NCBI RefSeq assembly: GCF_022479115.1
Contig: NZ_CP092497.1
Coordinates: forward strand, 5,890,001 to 5,954,000
Direction: 5' to 3'
DNA length: 64,000 nt
Origin: Amycolatopsis sp. EV170708-02-1
Lineage (GTDB): Bacteria > Actinomycetota > Actinomycetes > Mycobacteriales > Pseudonocardiaceae
Below, piece after piece: positions 8,714-17,805 of this stretch. The notes beneath the pieces were generated by a model, which was given only the letters and a program-made list of their open reading frames with translations, was not told the origin of the DNA and searched no databases. The first letter of the stretch is position 1. Every line of letters starts with the position of its first letter. The position numbers and the translations under genes are program-made.

Positions 8714-10153
8714 ATGCCAACACAGACCATCCCGGGCCGCTTCGGTCCACTGGCCGTGACCACGGTCGGGCTGACCGTCGTTCTCCTCTATGCGCTGGAG
8801 GCAGTGATCGGCCCGGCCCTGCCGGAGCTGCAGCGGGCTCTGGAATTGCTCCCCAGCGAGGGAGCGCTGCTGATGGCTGCCAAAGGCCAGGCCGCCGCCG
8901 TCGCGACAGCGATCATGGGCCCGCTCGGGGACCGCTACGGACCCCGCCGGACTCTGGTGCTGCTGCTGGGCACCGTCGTCATCGGCGGCGCGATCTCCGC
9001 GACGGCCGCGTCGTTCCCGATGCTGCTGGCCGGGCAGATCCTGGAAGGCCTGGGAATCGGCGCCATCCCACTGGTCTTCGCTCTGACCCGTCAGCATACG
9101 ACCCCCGACCGGATGAAAGTCCTGGTCGGCATGATCGGCGGAGCCGTGGTCGCCGGCGGCGTGGTGGGCAACCTGCTCGCCGGGCCGATCGCCGGCGCCT
9201 GGGGCTGGCGCTGGATATTCGGCGTGCCCGCATTGGCGGTCGCGGCGATCATCCCGGTGATCGTGGGGGTGCTTCCGGCAGCCGCTCCGCGCACGCGCAG
9301 CGGCATCCGGCTCAACTGGGGGAGCGCCCTGGTCTTGAGTGCCGCCCTGATCGCGCTGACCTACTGGATTTCCTCGCTGGCGGACTGGCCCGTCCTTCTC
9401 GTCCTCGGCGGCGCCGCCGTGGTGGTGGTCCTGGCTCTGCTCTGGATCCGGGTGGAGCGCCGCGGCCGCGGTTCCCTGGTCGACCTGCGCCTGCTGGCCA
9501 TCCGCGGCATGCGCGGTACCACCCTGGCCGCCGTCGCCGTGTCCACCGGCGTCGGCATCACCAGCTTCCTCGTCCCGCAAATGCTGGCCGCCCCCGCCGC
9601 CTCCGGCATCGGGTTCGACGCGTCCACCACCCAGATCGGCCAGTACCTGCTCCCCGGCACCCTCGCTGCGGTCGCGGCCGGTCCGCTGGCCGGCTGGTGC
9701 CTGCGCCGCTGGGGGCCGCGCCTGGTGATCGTGTACTCCAGCCTCCTGCTGGTCGCCTCGTCGCTGATCGTACTGGTGCTCCATGACGCGGTGTGGCAGA
9801 TCATCGCCGCGCAGGTCCTCGCAAATTTCGCGACCAACGGCGCCATCACCGCTCTCTACGGCTCCACAATCGCGCTCGCGCCAGCCTCCAGTACCGGCAC
9901 TGCCACCGGGATGATCGGGGTCTTGCGCATCATCGGCATGAGCGCCGGCGCCCAGGTCGCTGCGCTCATCCTGACCTTCGGCCTGGTGTCCGCCACCCAC
10001 AGCCCCAGCGAACACGCCTTCATGCTCATCCTCCTGGTCGGCGCGGTCATCTCCGCCTTCCCGCTGGTGTTCGCCCGCCTGCTCCCCCGACAGGACGCCA
10101 CCCCGCCCACCTCCACTGGCGCGGCAAAGGACAGCGGGGCACCCGCCCGATGA
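8714..10153 (+). CDS. MFS transporter
   Basis: This 479-residue integral membrane protein has many hydrophobic segments and the MFS loop signature GDRYGPRR between helices 2 and 3 (about residues 74-81). A second-half equivalent, CLRRWGPR, lies near 330. Spacing suggests 12-14 helices, as in the DHA2-like group. The ATG at 8714 follows AAGGAG. It lies in the operon after the amidohydrolase and dipeptidase, and its stop overlaps the start of the cyclodeaminase-like gene. It may import the peptide or amide substrate or export a product; the sequence does not decide the direction. Confidence 0.8.
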   Translation: MPTQTIPGRFGPLAVTTVGLTVVLLYALEAVIGPALPELQRALELLPSEGALLMAAKGQAAAVATAIMGPLGDRYGPRRTLVLLLGTVVIGGAISATAASFPMLLAGQILEGLGIGAIPLVFALTRQHTTPDRMKVLVGMIGGAVVAGGVVGNLLAGPIAGAWGWRWIFGVPALAVAAIIPVIVGVLPAAAPRTRSGIRLNWGSALVLSAALIALTYWISSLADWPVLLVLGGAAVVVVLALLWIRVERRGRGSLVDLRLLAIRGMRGTTLAAVAVSTGVGITSFLVPQMLAAPAASGIGFDASTTQIGQYLLPGTLAAVAAGPLAGWCLRRWGPRLVIVYSSLLLVASSLIVLVLHDAVWQIIAAQVLANFATNGAITALYGSTIALAPASSTGTATGMIGVLRIIGMSAGAQVAALILTFGLVSATHSPSEHAFMLILLVGAVISAFPLVFARLLPRQDATPPTSTGAAKDSGAPAR

Positions 10154-11120
10154 CTATCGCCCGGCCGACCTCCGCCCCGCACGGCACCCTCATACTCGAC
10201 CGCGCCCACACCCGCGCCGCCCTCGACCCCACCCAGGTCATCGCCGCGGTGCGAACAGCGCTGATCGCGATCAGCCGCGACGAAGTGTCCGCTCCGCCCC
10301 GCATCGCCGCGCACACCCCCACCGGGCTCGTCGGCGCCATGCCCGCCTGGCTTCCCGGCACCGGGCTCGGCGCCAAACTCATCTCCGTGTTCCCTCAGCC
10401 CGCAGCCCCCGGGCGCAGCGCCCACGAAGGCGTCGTCGCGCTCTTCGACGACAAAACCGGGCGCCTGCAGGCACTGATCAACGCCTCCGAGATCACCGCC
10501 GCCCGCACTGCCGCCACCGCGACCCTGAGCATGCACGCCCTGGCCTCCCCGCACCCGCATCAGATCGCCGTCATCGGCACCGGCACCCAAGCCACCGCCC
10601 AGCTTGCGATGCTCGCCGCCCTCGACGACACCATCCCGGTCACCGTCGCCGGACGCGACCCGGCCCGCACCGCACACGCCGCCACGACCCACCCGCACAG
10701 CACCACCGACACCATCGAGAACGCCGTCCGCGGCGCCGACGTCATCTTCTGCTGCACCGGCGCCCGCGCCCCGGTCATCCACCGATCCTGGATCCGCGAC
10801 GGCACCCACATCAGCTCCATCGGCGGATCCGACGGGCCTGAAATCGACCCCGGCACCATCGCCGACGCCACCCTCTTCACCGAATGGACCGGTGCCGCAC
10901 ACCATCCGCCCCCGCCGGAGCCCACGAACTCCACGGCCTGCCACACACCAAGCTCACCCTGCTCGGCCGCGTCCTCGACCACCACCACCCCGGCCGCCGG
11001 ACCCCCACCGAAACAACCCTGTTCAAATCCACCGGTCATGGCGCCCTCGACATCGCCACCGCCGCCATCATCTACACCACGGCCCGCACCCGCGGCCTCG
11101 GAACCCACCTCGACCTCTAG
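10150..11120 (+). pseudogene. Ornithine cyclodeaminase / mu-crystallin family protein, one frameshift
   Basis: The first 250 residues show the family's pattern: a substrate-binding N-terminus (PPRIAAHTPTGLVGAMPAWL), GAKLISVFP, INASEITAARTAATATL and the NAD(P)-binding GTGTQATAQL. Members include ornithine cyclodeaminase, alanine dehydrogenase and ketimine reductase. After TEWTG the annotated frame becomes unlike the family, while the -1 frame gives the expected end (GRVLDHHH..., TLFKSTGHGALD, IIYTTARTRGLG) and stops at 11120. One C lost from the CCCCC run at 10908-10912 restores the gene to about 323 residues. The ATG overlaps the MFS stop (ATGA). It would be the last gene of the IclR-linked operon, acting on the released amino acid. 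Confidence 0.75.
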
Positions 11121-11139
11121 CCACAACGACAAACACACA

Positions 11140-11359
11140 CATCGACTGAGCTTGGCCCCCTGGTCCGGACGCATTGGCGGTCCTCCGGGCTTCCCGCCCG
11201 GGACCGTTCCAAGATCGGTGTTTCTGGCCCGACACCAGCGTAAGACGGATTTTGTCAAGTGGGATCGGGGGCTCGCCGGCTCCTCGACTCTACGCAGCTG
11301 GCAAGGGGGTTGTTGGCCCGACAGCGTGGCTTCAAGTCCGCCACGAAGCACCGGTCGAG
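11140..11359. other. Non-coding debris resembling the end of an IS110-type element
   Basis: No gene is seen here. On the minus strand it contains TTGACAAAATCCGTCTTACG and, at 11179-11205, a compact hairpin with CGGGC/GCCCG and GGTCC/GGACC pairing around a five-base loop. From memory, actinobacterial IS110 elements carry similar structured non-coding flanks, which encode the guide (bridge) RNA in active copies. The decamer TGGCCCGACA occurs twice, about 90 bases apart. No transposase remains, so this is at most a remnant. The assignment rests on resemblance only. Confidence 0.3.
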
Positions 11360-11363
11360 CTAG

Positions 11364-12787
11364 TACTCCAGCCGGACTTCGTGATGTCGCTGGTGGGCTG
11401 CCTGAAAACAGGTGCGGCCACCAGTTGATCATGGTCGGTTGTGTGGACTAACCCTGATCGGCTGGTGGCCGCAGACCCTAGCGGAAACCCTGACCGATGG
11501 CGTGTGATGTTCGAGGAGTTGATCAGCCGGATCTCCGGCCGGTTCACCCGCGTCGAACCCCGTAGGAGAGCGCGGGCGTTGCTGCTGGGGTTGTTGTCGG
11601 ACCTGCCTGCCAAGAATTGCTGGACGATGTCCGAACATGCCGGCGAGGACACCCCCGACGGGATGCAACACCTGCTGCGTAAGGCAGTCTGGGCCGCGGA
11701 CCAGGTCCGCGACGACCTGCGTGAGTACGTCACGGAACACCTCGGTGACGCCGGTGCGGTGCTGGTCGTCGACGAGACCGGCGATCTGAAGAAAGGTGTT
11801 CACACCGTCGGGGTGCAACGCCAATACACCGGCACCGCTGGGCGGATCGAGAACGCCCAGGTCGCGGTGCATCTGACCTACGCCACCGACGCGGGGCACG
11901 CGTTCATCGACCGGGCGCTGTATCTGCCGAAATCCTGGACCGGCGATCCCGGCCGGTCCGCGGACGCCGGAATACCCACGGACACTGTGTTCGCGACGAA
12001 ACCGGCCTTGGCGAAAACCATGATCGGCCGTGCACTCGACGCCGGGGTGAGGGCAGCGTGGGTAGCTGGCGACGAGGTCTACGGCGCCGACCCTGGCCTG
12101 CGCGAGGACCTCGAAACCCGGGGCGTCGGATACGTGCTCGCCATCGGCTGTGCCCGCAGAGTCGCCACCCCTGCGGGCATGTTGCGCGCCGACGTCGTCG
12201 CCGCACACCTGCCGAAACACGTGTGGCAACGGCTTTCCGCAGGCGCTGGGGCGAAAGGGCACCACTACTACGACTGGGCCTGGATCGACATCGATACCGA
12301 GGAGCCCGACGGGCATCGGTGGATGCTGATCCGCCGCAACCGCACCACCGGTGAACTGGCGTTCTACCGTTGCTACGCACACCACCCGGTTCCACTGCGC
12401 ATCCTGGTCGGCGTCGCGGGCAGGCGGTGGACCGTCGAAGAATCCTTCCAGACCAGCAAAGGACTCACTGGTCTCGACCAGCACCAGGTCCGCACATGGA
12501 CCTCCTGGCACCGCTGGACGATCATGGCGATGCTCGCCCACGCCTTCCTCGCCGCCGTCGCCACTACCGAACGAACCGACGAAACCACACCGAACGGATG
12601 GATTGCGTTGACCTGCAACGAAATCCGCCACCTGTTCACCACTCTGATCAGCCAGCACACGATGCCGCCCACCGGCTCCGCTGCTCGAAGTGGCGCAGAC
12701 GCCACCAACACCGCGCCCAGCAAGGCCACTACCAGCGACAATCCACCCGCGAACCATAGACATCACAAACCACGGCGAGGTGGAAGA
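11364..12787 (+). mobile_element. IS701-family insertion sequence with CTAG/CGAG flanks
   Basis: The element carries one transposase of the IS701 family. IS701 elements are about 1.4 kb and duplicate a four-base CTAG-like target. Immediately left of 11364 is CTAG (11360-11363) and right of 12787 is CGAG (12788-12791), one mismatch from a target duplication. The ends share similar terminal sequence: TACTCC...GTGATGTC on the left against an imperfect complement, GACATCAC...GGTGGAAGA, on the right. The proposed length is 1424 bases. Ends are set by eye and could be off by several bases. It inserted between the cyclodeaminase-like gene and the SnoaL-like gene. Confidence 0.5.
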
Positions 12788-12799
12788 CGAGCGGGGTGA
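11441..12799 (+). CDS. IS701-family DDE transposase, C-terminal frame change
   Basis: The protein is 452 residues in the annotated frame. DDE residues are likely D111 (VVDETGDLKKG), D211 (WVAGDEVYG) and E333 (RRWTVEESFQTSKG). This matches the IS701/DDE_5 transposases that cut and join the element's ends. Near 12650-12660 the frame appears to slip by -1: the alternative frame gives the family's usual basic tail (SKWRRRHQHRAQQGHY) and stops at 12759, inside the element. The read frame instead runs past the right end. The catalytic core is unaffected. The start is the GTG at 11441; an ATG at 11507 is an alternative. Confidence 0.8.
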   Translation: MWTNPDRLVAADPSGNPDRWRVMFEELISRISGRFTRVEPRRRARALLLGLLSDLPAKNCWTMSEHAGEDTPDGMQHLLRKAVWAADQVRDDLREYVTEHLGDAGAVLVVDETGDLKKGVHTVGVQRQYTGTAGRIENAQVAVHLTYATDAGHAFIDRALYLPKSWTGDPGRSADAGIPTDTVFATKPALAKTMIGRALDAGVRAAWVAGDEVYGADPGLREDLETRGVGYVLAIGCARRVATPAGMLRADVVAAHLPKHVWQRLSAGAGAKGHHYYDWAWIDIDTEEPDGHRWMLIRRNRTTGELAFYRCYAHHPVPLRILVGVAGRRWTVEESFQTSKGLTGLDQHQVRTWTSWHRWTIMAMLAHAFLAAVATTERTDETTPNGWIALTCNEIRHLFTTLISQHTMPPTGSAARSGADATNTAPSKATTSDNPPANHRHHKPRRGGRRAG

Positions 12800-12893
12800 T
12801 GAGCTGGATCGTGCAGGCGATGGCGCGGGTAGGCCGCTGTCCGATGACGTTGACCCGCGTCGACCCGCGCGGAGACGACGCGTTCGCCAGGTA

Positions 12894-13387
12894 TCAGCGC
12901 TCGTTTGTGGACCGAGCTAGGGTGTGCACGTAGAGGTTCTTGAGTCGTCGGTGCACGATCCGCCAGCCCTCGGGGCGCCGCTCCAAGGTGTCGTAGAACA
13001 TGCCTGCGGCGATGACGTTGGCCGGCTCGCCAGACTTTGTCTCGTGAGTGTGCAGGTGCGGTGAAACGGCGGTGGCCCGGTCCCGTCGATCGTCACGGTG
13101 GCGTGTCCTTCGACGTGCTGCCATACGGTGTAGATGTTGGCCATGCCGCCATCGCGGTGGGGGCCGCGCATGAGGTCGGCGAGGTCCTCGCGGCTCATCG
13201 CTGCAGGCATCCCGGCCTCGGAGTAGTCGAGTACGGCATCCTGGGCGAACACGTCCGCCCAGTGCGCCAGTACATCGAGGTTCTCGTCGTGGGGCTGATG
13301 CACGTCCTGACCGAGACCGTAGCGCGCGATCACGTCCTGGATCTCGAGACGATCCAGGAGGTAGCGGACGTCTGACTCGAGTGACAT
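12894..13387 (-). pseudogene. SnoaL-like (NTF2-fold) protein, one frameshift
   Basis: The ATG at 13387 opens a small NTF2-fold protein: LDRLEIQDVIARYG, then WADVFAQDAVLDYSEAG, MSREDLADLM and a VWQHVEGHATVTIDG strand. From there the frame is wrong. The next frame continues RATAVSPHLHTHET and ends with ERRPEGWRIVHRRLKNLYV, the normal C-terminal strand and helix. One lost base in the CCC run at 13082-13084 explains the break. The full product would be about 165 residues. SnoaL-like proteins act as small cyclases, isomerases or ring hydroxylase partners; the role here is unknown. Confidence 0.65.
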
Positions 13388-13571
13388 CGGGTCCCTTCGT
13401 TTCCTGGGTGGTTTCCGCCGTACCGAGCCGAGCAGTGGGGACGCCCACGGCGTCGCGGCGTCGTCGGCGGTGGTCACGACGCCGCGAGCGATGACGACTC
13501 CGGAGCCGAGCCCACCGGGGCCGTCGGTGGGAGTGTAAGTCTCAGGGTAGCGCCCAAACGCGGGCGGCGCC

Positions 13572-13714
13572 TTATTGCAGCGCGTCTACCTGGGCTTGCC
13601 ACTTGTCACCGATGGCGCGGCCCGCGGTTGCTAGGAAGTCCCGCCCCACCGGGGCAACTCCAGCGGCCCACCTTCCTGTTCGGTAGCTGTCGCTCGCCTC
13701 GCTTCGGCGCTCAT
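13572..13714 (-). pseudogene. Very small ORF coupled to the acyl-CoA ligase, frameshifted
   Basis: An ATG at 13714 overlaps the ligase stop codon by four bases (ATGA), the usual sign of translational coupling. The frame reads 27 residues ending LELPRWGGTS and stops at 13631. If one G is restored in the run at 13640-13642 it continues DFLATAGRAIGDKWQAQVDAL and stops at 13572, giving about 48 residues. Both halves look like protein with normal codon use. I do not recognise the family. It may be a short accessory gene of the propionate-like operon or chance. Confidence 0.35.
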
Positions 13715-15635
13715 GACGATTCTCGGCGAGCGCCCCGGCCGTTGAGGATGTCCCTGATCCGATCGAGCGCCGTGGCGTCCTCGATCGTCGAAGGGACCGG
13801 TTCGTCCCGGCCTTCCGCGATACCCCGCATCGTCTTCCGGAGGATCTTGCCCGACCGGGTCTTCGGCAGCGCGCTCGTGACGGACACCTGACGGAACGCC
13901 GCCACCGGGCCGATGTCCCGGCGCACGGCCGCGATCAGTTCGGCTTTCAGCGTCTCCTCGTCGACCTCCACACCGGCCTTGAGCACGACCAGCCCGTGCG
14001 GCAGCTGCCCCTTGAGCCGGTCGTGCACCCCGATCACCGCGCATTCGGCCACGGCCGGGTGGGCGGCCAGCACGGCCTCCATCGATCCGGTGGAAAGGCG
14101 ATGGCCGGCGACGTTGATGACGTCGTCGGTGCGGCCCATGACGAACAGGTAGCCGTCTTCATCGAAATAGCCCGAATCACCGGTGAGGTAATGGCCCTCG
14201 TACCGCGACAGGTACGCCTGGACGTAGCGCTCGTCGTCGCCCCACAGTGTCGACAGCGTGCCCGGCGGCATCGGCAGCCTGATGCAGATCGCTCCCTCTT
14301 TCCCGGCGGGCAGTGGATTTCCGGCCCGATCCAGGATCCGCACGTCGTAGCCGGGCATCGGCTTGGTCGCGGAACCGGGCTTGACCGGCATCGGTTCGAG
14401 ACCGCGCGGGTTCGCGGCGATCGGCCAGCCGCTCTCGGTCTGCCACCAGTGGTCGATCACCGGGACGCCGAGCTTGTCCACGGCCCAGTTCAGGGTCTCC
14501 GGGTCGAGCCGCTCACCGGCCATGAACAGAGTCCGGAACGCGGAGAGGTCGTACTTCGCCGACTCCGTGCCGTCCGGGTCGGCTCGCCTGATCGCCCTCA
14601 GCGCGGTCGGTGCGGTGAACAACGCCTTCACCCTGTGCTCGGCGATCACCCGCCAGAACGCGCCGGCGTCCGGAGTACCGACGGGCTTGCCCTCGTACAT
14701 CACCGTCGTCGCGCCGACGAGCAACGGCGCGTACACGATGTAGGAATGTCCGACCACCCAGCCGACGTCGGAGGCGGTCCACCAGATGTCTCCAGGCCCG
14801 ATGTCGTAGATCGCGCCCATGGACCAGGCCAGCGCGACCGCGTGCCCGCCCGTGTCACGCACCACGCCCTTGGGTTTCCCTGTCGTGCCGGAGGTGTAGA
14901 GGATGTACAACGGATCGGTGGCGGCGACCGGCACCGGGTCGGCCATCGGAGCGGCCGCGACCAGCTCTCTCCAGTCCACGTCCCGCTCGCCCAGCGTCGC
15001 GCGCGCCTCGTCGCGTTGCAGCATCACGACTTTCTCCGGCTGGTGGCCGGTCGCCGCGAGCGCCTCGTCGAGGATCGGCTTGTACTCGACGACCCGGTTC
15101 GGCTCGATGCCGCAGGACGCGGCGACGATGACCTTCGGCTTCGCGTCCTCGATCCGGGCCGCGAGCTCCTTCGGCGCGAATCCGCCGAAGACCACTGAAT
15201 GCACCGCCCCAGCCGCGCGCAGGCCAACATCGCCACGACCGCCTCGGGCACCATCGGCAGGTACACGATCACCCGGTCGCCCTTGCCGACTCCGAGCGAG
15301 CGCAGCGCCCCCGCGAACCGCGCGACCTCGTCCCGCAACCGCGCGTAGGTGAAAGTGCGGTTGGCACCGGTCACCGGCGAGTCCCAGATCAGGGCGGGCT
15401 GCTCGCCGCGACCGCGCTCCACGTGCCGGTCGAGCGCGTTGTAGGCGGTGTTCAGCTCACCGTCGGCGAACCAGCGGTACAGCGGGGGCTCGGCCGGGTC
15501 CAAGGCGCCGGACGGTGCGCGCGTCCAGTCGATCGCCTTGGCCGCGGCGAGCCAGAACTCTTCCGGATCGGCGAGACTGCGCCGGTGTTCCTCCTCGTGC
15601 CGGCCATGGTGACGGGCTCCCCTACCGCCCTTCAT
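13711..15635 (-). pseudogene. Acetyl/propionyl-CoA synthetase-like acyl-CoA ligase, one frameshift
   Basis: This adenylate-forming enzyme activates a short carboxylic acid with ATP and CoA. The P-loop YTSGTTGKPKG, the MGRTDDVINVAGHRLSTGSMEA block and the acetylatable lysine motif KTRSGKILRK near the end place it in the Acs/PrpE group. The N-terminal part (EEEHRRSLADPEEFWLAAA to VVAMLACARLG) is in one frame and the rest, starting HSVVFGGFAPKELA, in another. A C missing from the run at 15207-15210 restores a protein of about 641 residues. The start at 15635 overlaps the PrpF-like gene's stop (ATGA) and has GGAGGGG just upstream. It is the third gene of a PEP mutase-PrpF-ligase operon and probably activates propionate or a similar acid. 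Confidence 0.75.
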
Positions 15636-16795
15636 CGCCCCTCCATGGCGAGTTCGGCGGGATAGAAAGCGTGCCCGGCCATCAACCGCCGCGCCGTGCG
15701 GCTGATGCCGAGCAGGCGGAACCCCGCATCCGAACCCTTCGCGACGTCGCGGGCCACCACGGACACCGTGGTGACACCCGACGGATGACCGATCAGGACC
15801 TCGTGCGAACCACGGTCGCGCGTCACCTCGGACACCGTCGTCCCCGGAATCCGGGACGCGGCGGCCAGGCTGATCGAGGCCGTGCCCGCCACACTTTCGT
15901 GCAAGCGGTTCATGAACATGAGGTGCAGCCGCAGGTCCATCTCCGCCGCGTCGACTTGCCGGCCGTTCAAAGTCCGGTACTCGACCGGAGGTGCGACGAA
16001 ACCGATGATCGGAACCGCGGGAACAGTCGCCTCGCAACTCCGCCAGTCATCACACAGGCCCATCATGACGCAGGCCTTCCCTCGTGTTTCCCGTACGAGG
16101 CCGAGGAAGCGGTGATCCTCGTTGATCTCGCTCCGCGCGCTGGCGTCCAGGCCGAAGTCACCGGAATGAAGCCAGATCACGGGATTACCGGCGTCGACGA
16201 TCGAAGCCGGGACGGTACGGCCGTCCTCCAGCGTGATCTTGTCGACGGCGGCGCCCGTCGGCAGGAGACGTCCGGTCATGGCGCCGACGGTGGCCGACCA
16301 GTCCATGACAATTTCCGCCCCGGTTCCCGGGACACCGGGGATCGCCAGGTCGCCTTCCACTTCGGCCACCCCACCCGAGACCGGTACAGCCGCCGTGAGG
16401 ATCTTGCCGGTGTTCGTGTTGTGGATGCGTACCGTGGTGACACCGTCGTGTGCCGGCACGAGTCCTTCGTCGATCGCGAAAGGTCCCACACCGGACGAGA
16501 TGTTGCCGCAGTTGCCGTTGTAGCTGACTTGCCGGCTTTCGATATCGACCTGTGCGAAGGTGTAGTCGACGTCCGCGTCCTCGCGTGCCGACGGCCCGAC
16601 GATGGCGACCTTGGACGTGATCGGACGCGAACCGCCCAGCCCGTCGATCTGCAGAATGTCCGGAGATCCCATGAGCCTGCTCAGGAGCGCGTCCCGAACC
16701 GGCCCCACCGGCGGCAGATCGCGGTCGTGGAAGTAGAGCCCTTTGCTCGTGCCACCCCGCATGAGGACGAGCGGAATCGACGCCTGGCCTCCCAT
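15632..16795 (-). CDS. PrpF-like / 4-oxalomesaconate tautomerase-like isomerase
   Basis: This 387-residue protein opens IPLVLMRGGTSKGLYFHDRDLP and contains GLGGSRPITSKVA, SYNGNCGNISSGVGPFA and VIWLHSGDFG-type strands, typical of the two-domain diaminopimelate-epimerase-like fold of PrpF and GalD. PrpF converts the trans/cis forms of methylaconitate in the 2-methylcitrate pathway; GalD acts on oxalomesaconate. The conserved Cys in the NGNCGN motif is present. Start and stop overlap its neighbours, so it is cotranscribed with the lyase-like gene upstream and the ligase downstream. Together with the PrpD-like gene at 18814 it suggests handling of a tricarboxylic acid of the methylaconitate kind. 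Confidence 0.8.
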   Translation of the reverse strand: MGGQASIPLVLMRGGTSKGLYFHDRDLPPVGPVRDALLSRLMGSPDILQIDGLGGSRPITSKVAIVGPSAREDADVDYTFAQVDIESRQVSYNGNCGNISSGVGPFAIDEGLVPAHDGVTTVRIHNTNTGKILTAAVPVSGGVAEVEGDLAIPGVPGTGAEIVMDWSATVGAMTGRLLPTGAAVDKITLEDGRTVPASIVDAGNPVIWLHSGDFGLDASARSEINEDHRFLGLVRETRGKACVMMGLCDDWRSCEATVPAVPIIGFVAPPVEYRTLNGRQVDAAEMDLRLHLMFMNRLHESVAGTASISLAAASRIPGTTVSEVTRDRGSHEVLIGHPSGVTTVSVVARDVAKGSDAGFRLLGISRTARRLMAGHAFYPAELAMEGR

Positions 16796-17700
16796 CAGAC
16801 CGCACTCCCCTTCCCGGCGTGCGCCGGGCTCGACGGCGGCACGAGGCCGAGGCGATCGGGCCAGCGCAGCCAGTCGTCGAGACCGACGACGCCGAACAGC
16901 TCGGCCGGGCCCATCGCGTCCTGCGGTGGCAGCCCGGTTTCCCGTAACCCGGCCAGCGCCGAACCGACGACCGCGGTCACCGCGGCGATGTTCATGATCG
17001 GGTAGATCGCCAGGCGATATCCGAGCTCGGAATAGTCCGAAGACTTCAGCACCGGGGTCCGGGAATTCGCCAGCACGTTCACGACGAGCGGTACGTCGAT
17101 GCTCCGCGCGATCCGCTCGAGCTGCCGGACGTCTTCTGGCGCCTCGACGAAGACCATGTCGGCGCCCGCGTCGGCGAAGCGACGACCACGGTCGATCGCC
17201 TCGTCGAGGCCGAGCGGGGTCAAGGCATCGGTGCGGGCGATGATCACGAGTTCCTCGGACCCGCGGGCGGCGACGGCGGCCCGGACCTTCGCGACCGCCT
17301 GGTCGGCGTCGACCACCGTCTTGCCGGCGAGGTGTCCACACCGTTTCGGGAAGACCTGGTCTTCGATGTGGACGGCGGCCGCACCCAGCCGGACGTACGT
17401 CTCGATCGTGTGGCGGACGTTGAGCTCGTTGCCATAGCCGGTGTCGATGTCCACGATCAGCGGCAACGAGGTGGCCCCTCGCAACCGGAAGACCTGTCCG
17501 GCGACCTCACCCGCGGTCATCAGGCCGATGTCGGGCCTGCCGAGGAGGCTGATCGACGCCGACGCGCCGCTGACGTACGCCGCGGGGAACCCGGCGTGCT
17601 CGACCAGCGTGGCGGTCAGGCCGTCGTAAACCCCTGGAGCGATCACCAAATCGTCGCCGTCGATGAGGTCACGCAACACACGCGCGCGATCAATGGTCAC
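16795..17700 (-). CDS. Isocitrate lyase/PEP mutase superfamily protein, methylisocitrate-lyase-like
   Basis: This 301-residue TIM barrel has the superfamily motifs: GVYDGLTATLVEHAGF, YVSGASAS, the metal-binding VDIDTGYGN and the loop FPKRCGHLAGK with C121. The Cys in the KRCGH loop distinguishes C-C lyases such as methylisocitrate lyase from the mutases. IIARTDAL and FVEAPED follow as expected. The reaction would yield pyruvate or glyoxylate plus a dicarboxylate. The GTG at 17700 is preceded by AAGGGAG at good spacing. It is the first gene of a three-gene operon and sits divergent from the PrpD-like gene, with a LysR gene between. The precise substrate cannot be fixed from sequence. Confidence 0.8.
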   Translation of the reverse strand: MTIDRARVLRDLIDGDDLVIAPGVYDGLTATLVEHAGFPAAYVSGASASISLLGRPDIGLMTAGEVAGQVFRLRGATSLPLIVDIDTGYGNELNVRHTIETYVRLGAAAVHIEDQVFPKRCGHLAGKTVVDADQAVAKVRAAVAARGSEELVIIARTDALTPLGLDEAIDRGRRFADAGADMVFVEAPEDVRQLERIARSIDVPLVVNVLANSRTPVLKSSDYSELGYRLAIYPIMNIAAVTAVVGSALAGLRETGLPPQDAMGPAELFGVVGLDDWLRWPDRLGLVPPSSPAHAGKGSAV

Positions 17701-17805
17701 TCGTCGCTCCCTTGCGTCCTTGTCCCGCGATCCGCCCGCGGGAACTCGTCCCGTCAGTCTGTGTACGGGCCGGCGGATAAGGGAAATGACCGTCCTTCAG
17801 GCACC

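Noticed and set aside
7380..8750. 456-residue minus-strand ORF
   Set aside because: Antisense to the M19 dipeptidase, which has strong family motifs on the plus strand.
8624..10015. 463-residue minus-strand ORF rich in Asp, Gly and Gln
   Set aside because: A shadow of the hydrophobic MFS gene; its composition is typical of antisense reading in high-GC DNA.
15515..17005. 496-residue plus-strand ORF
   Set aside because: Antisense to the PrpF-like and ligase genes, with no family resemblance.
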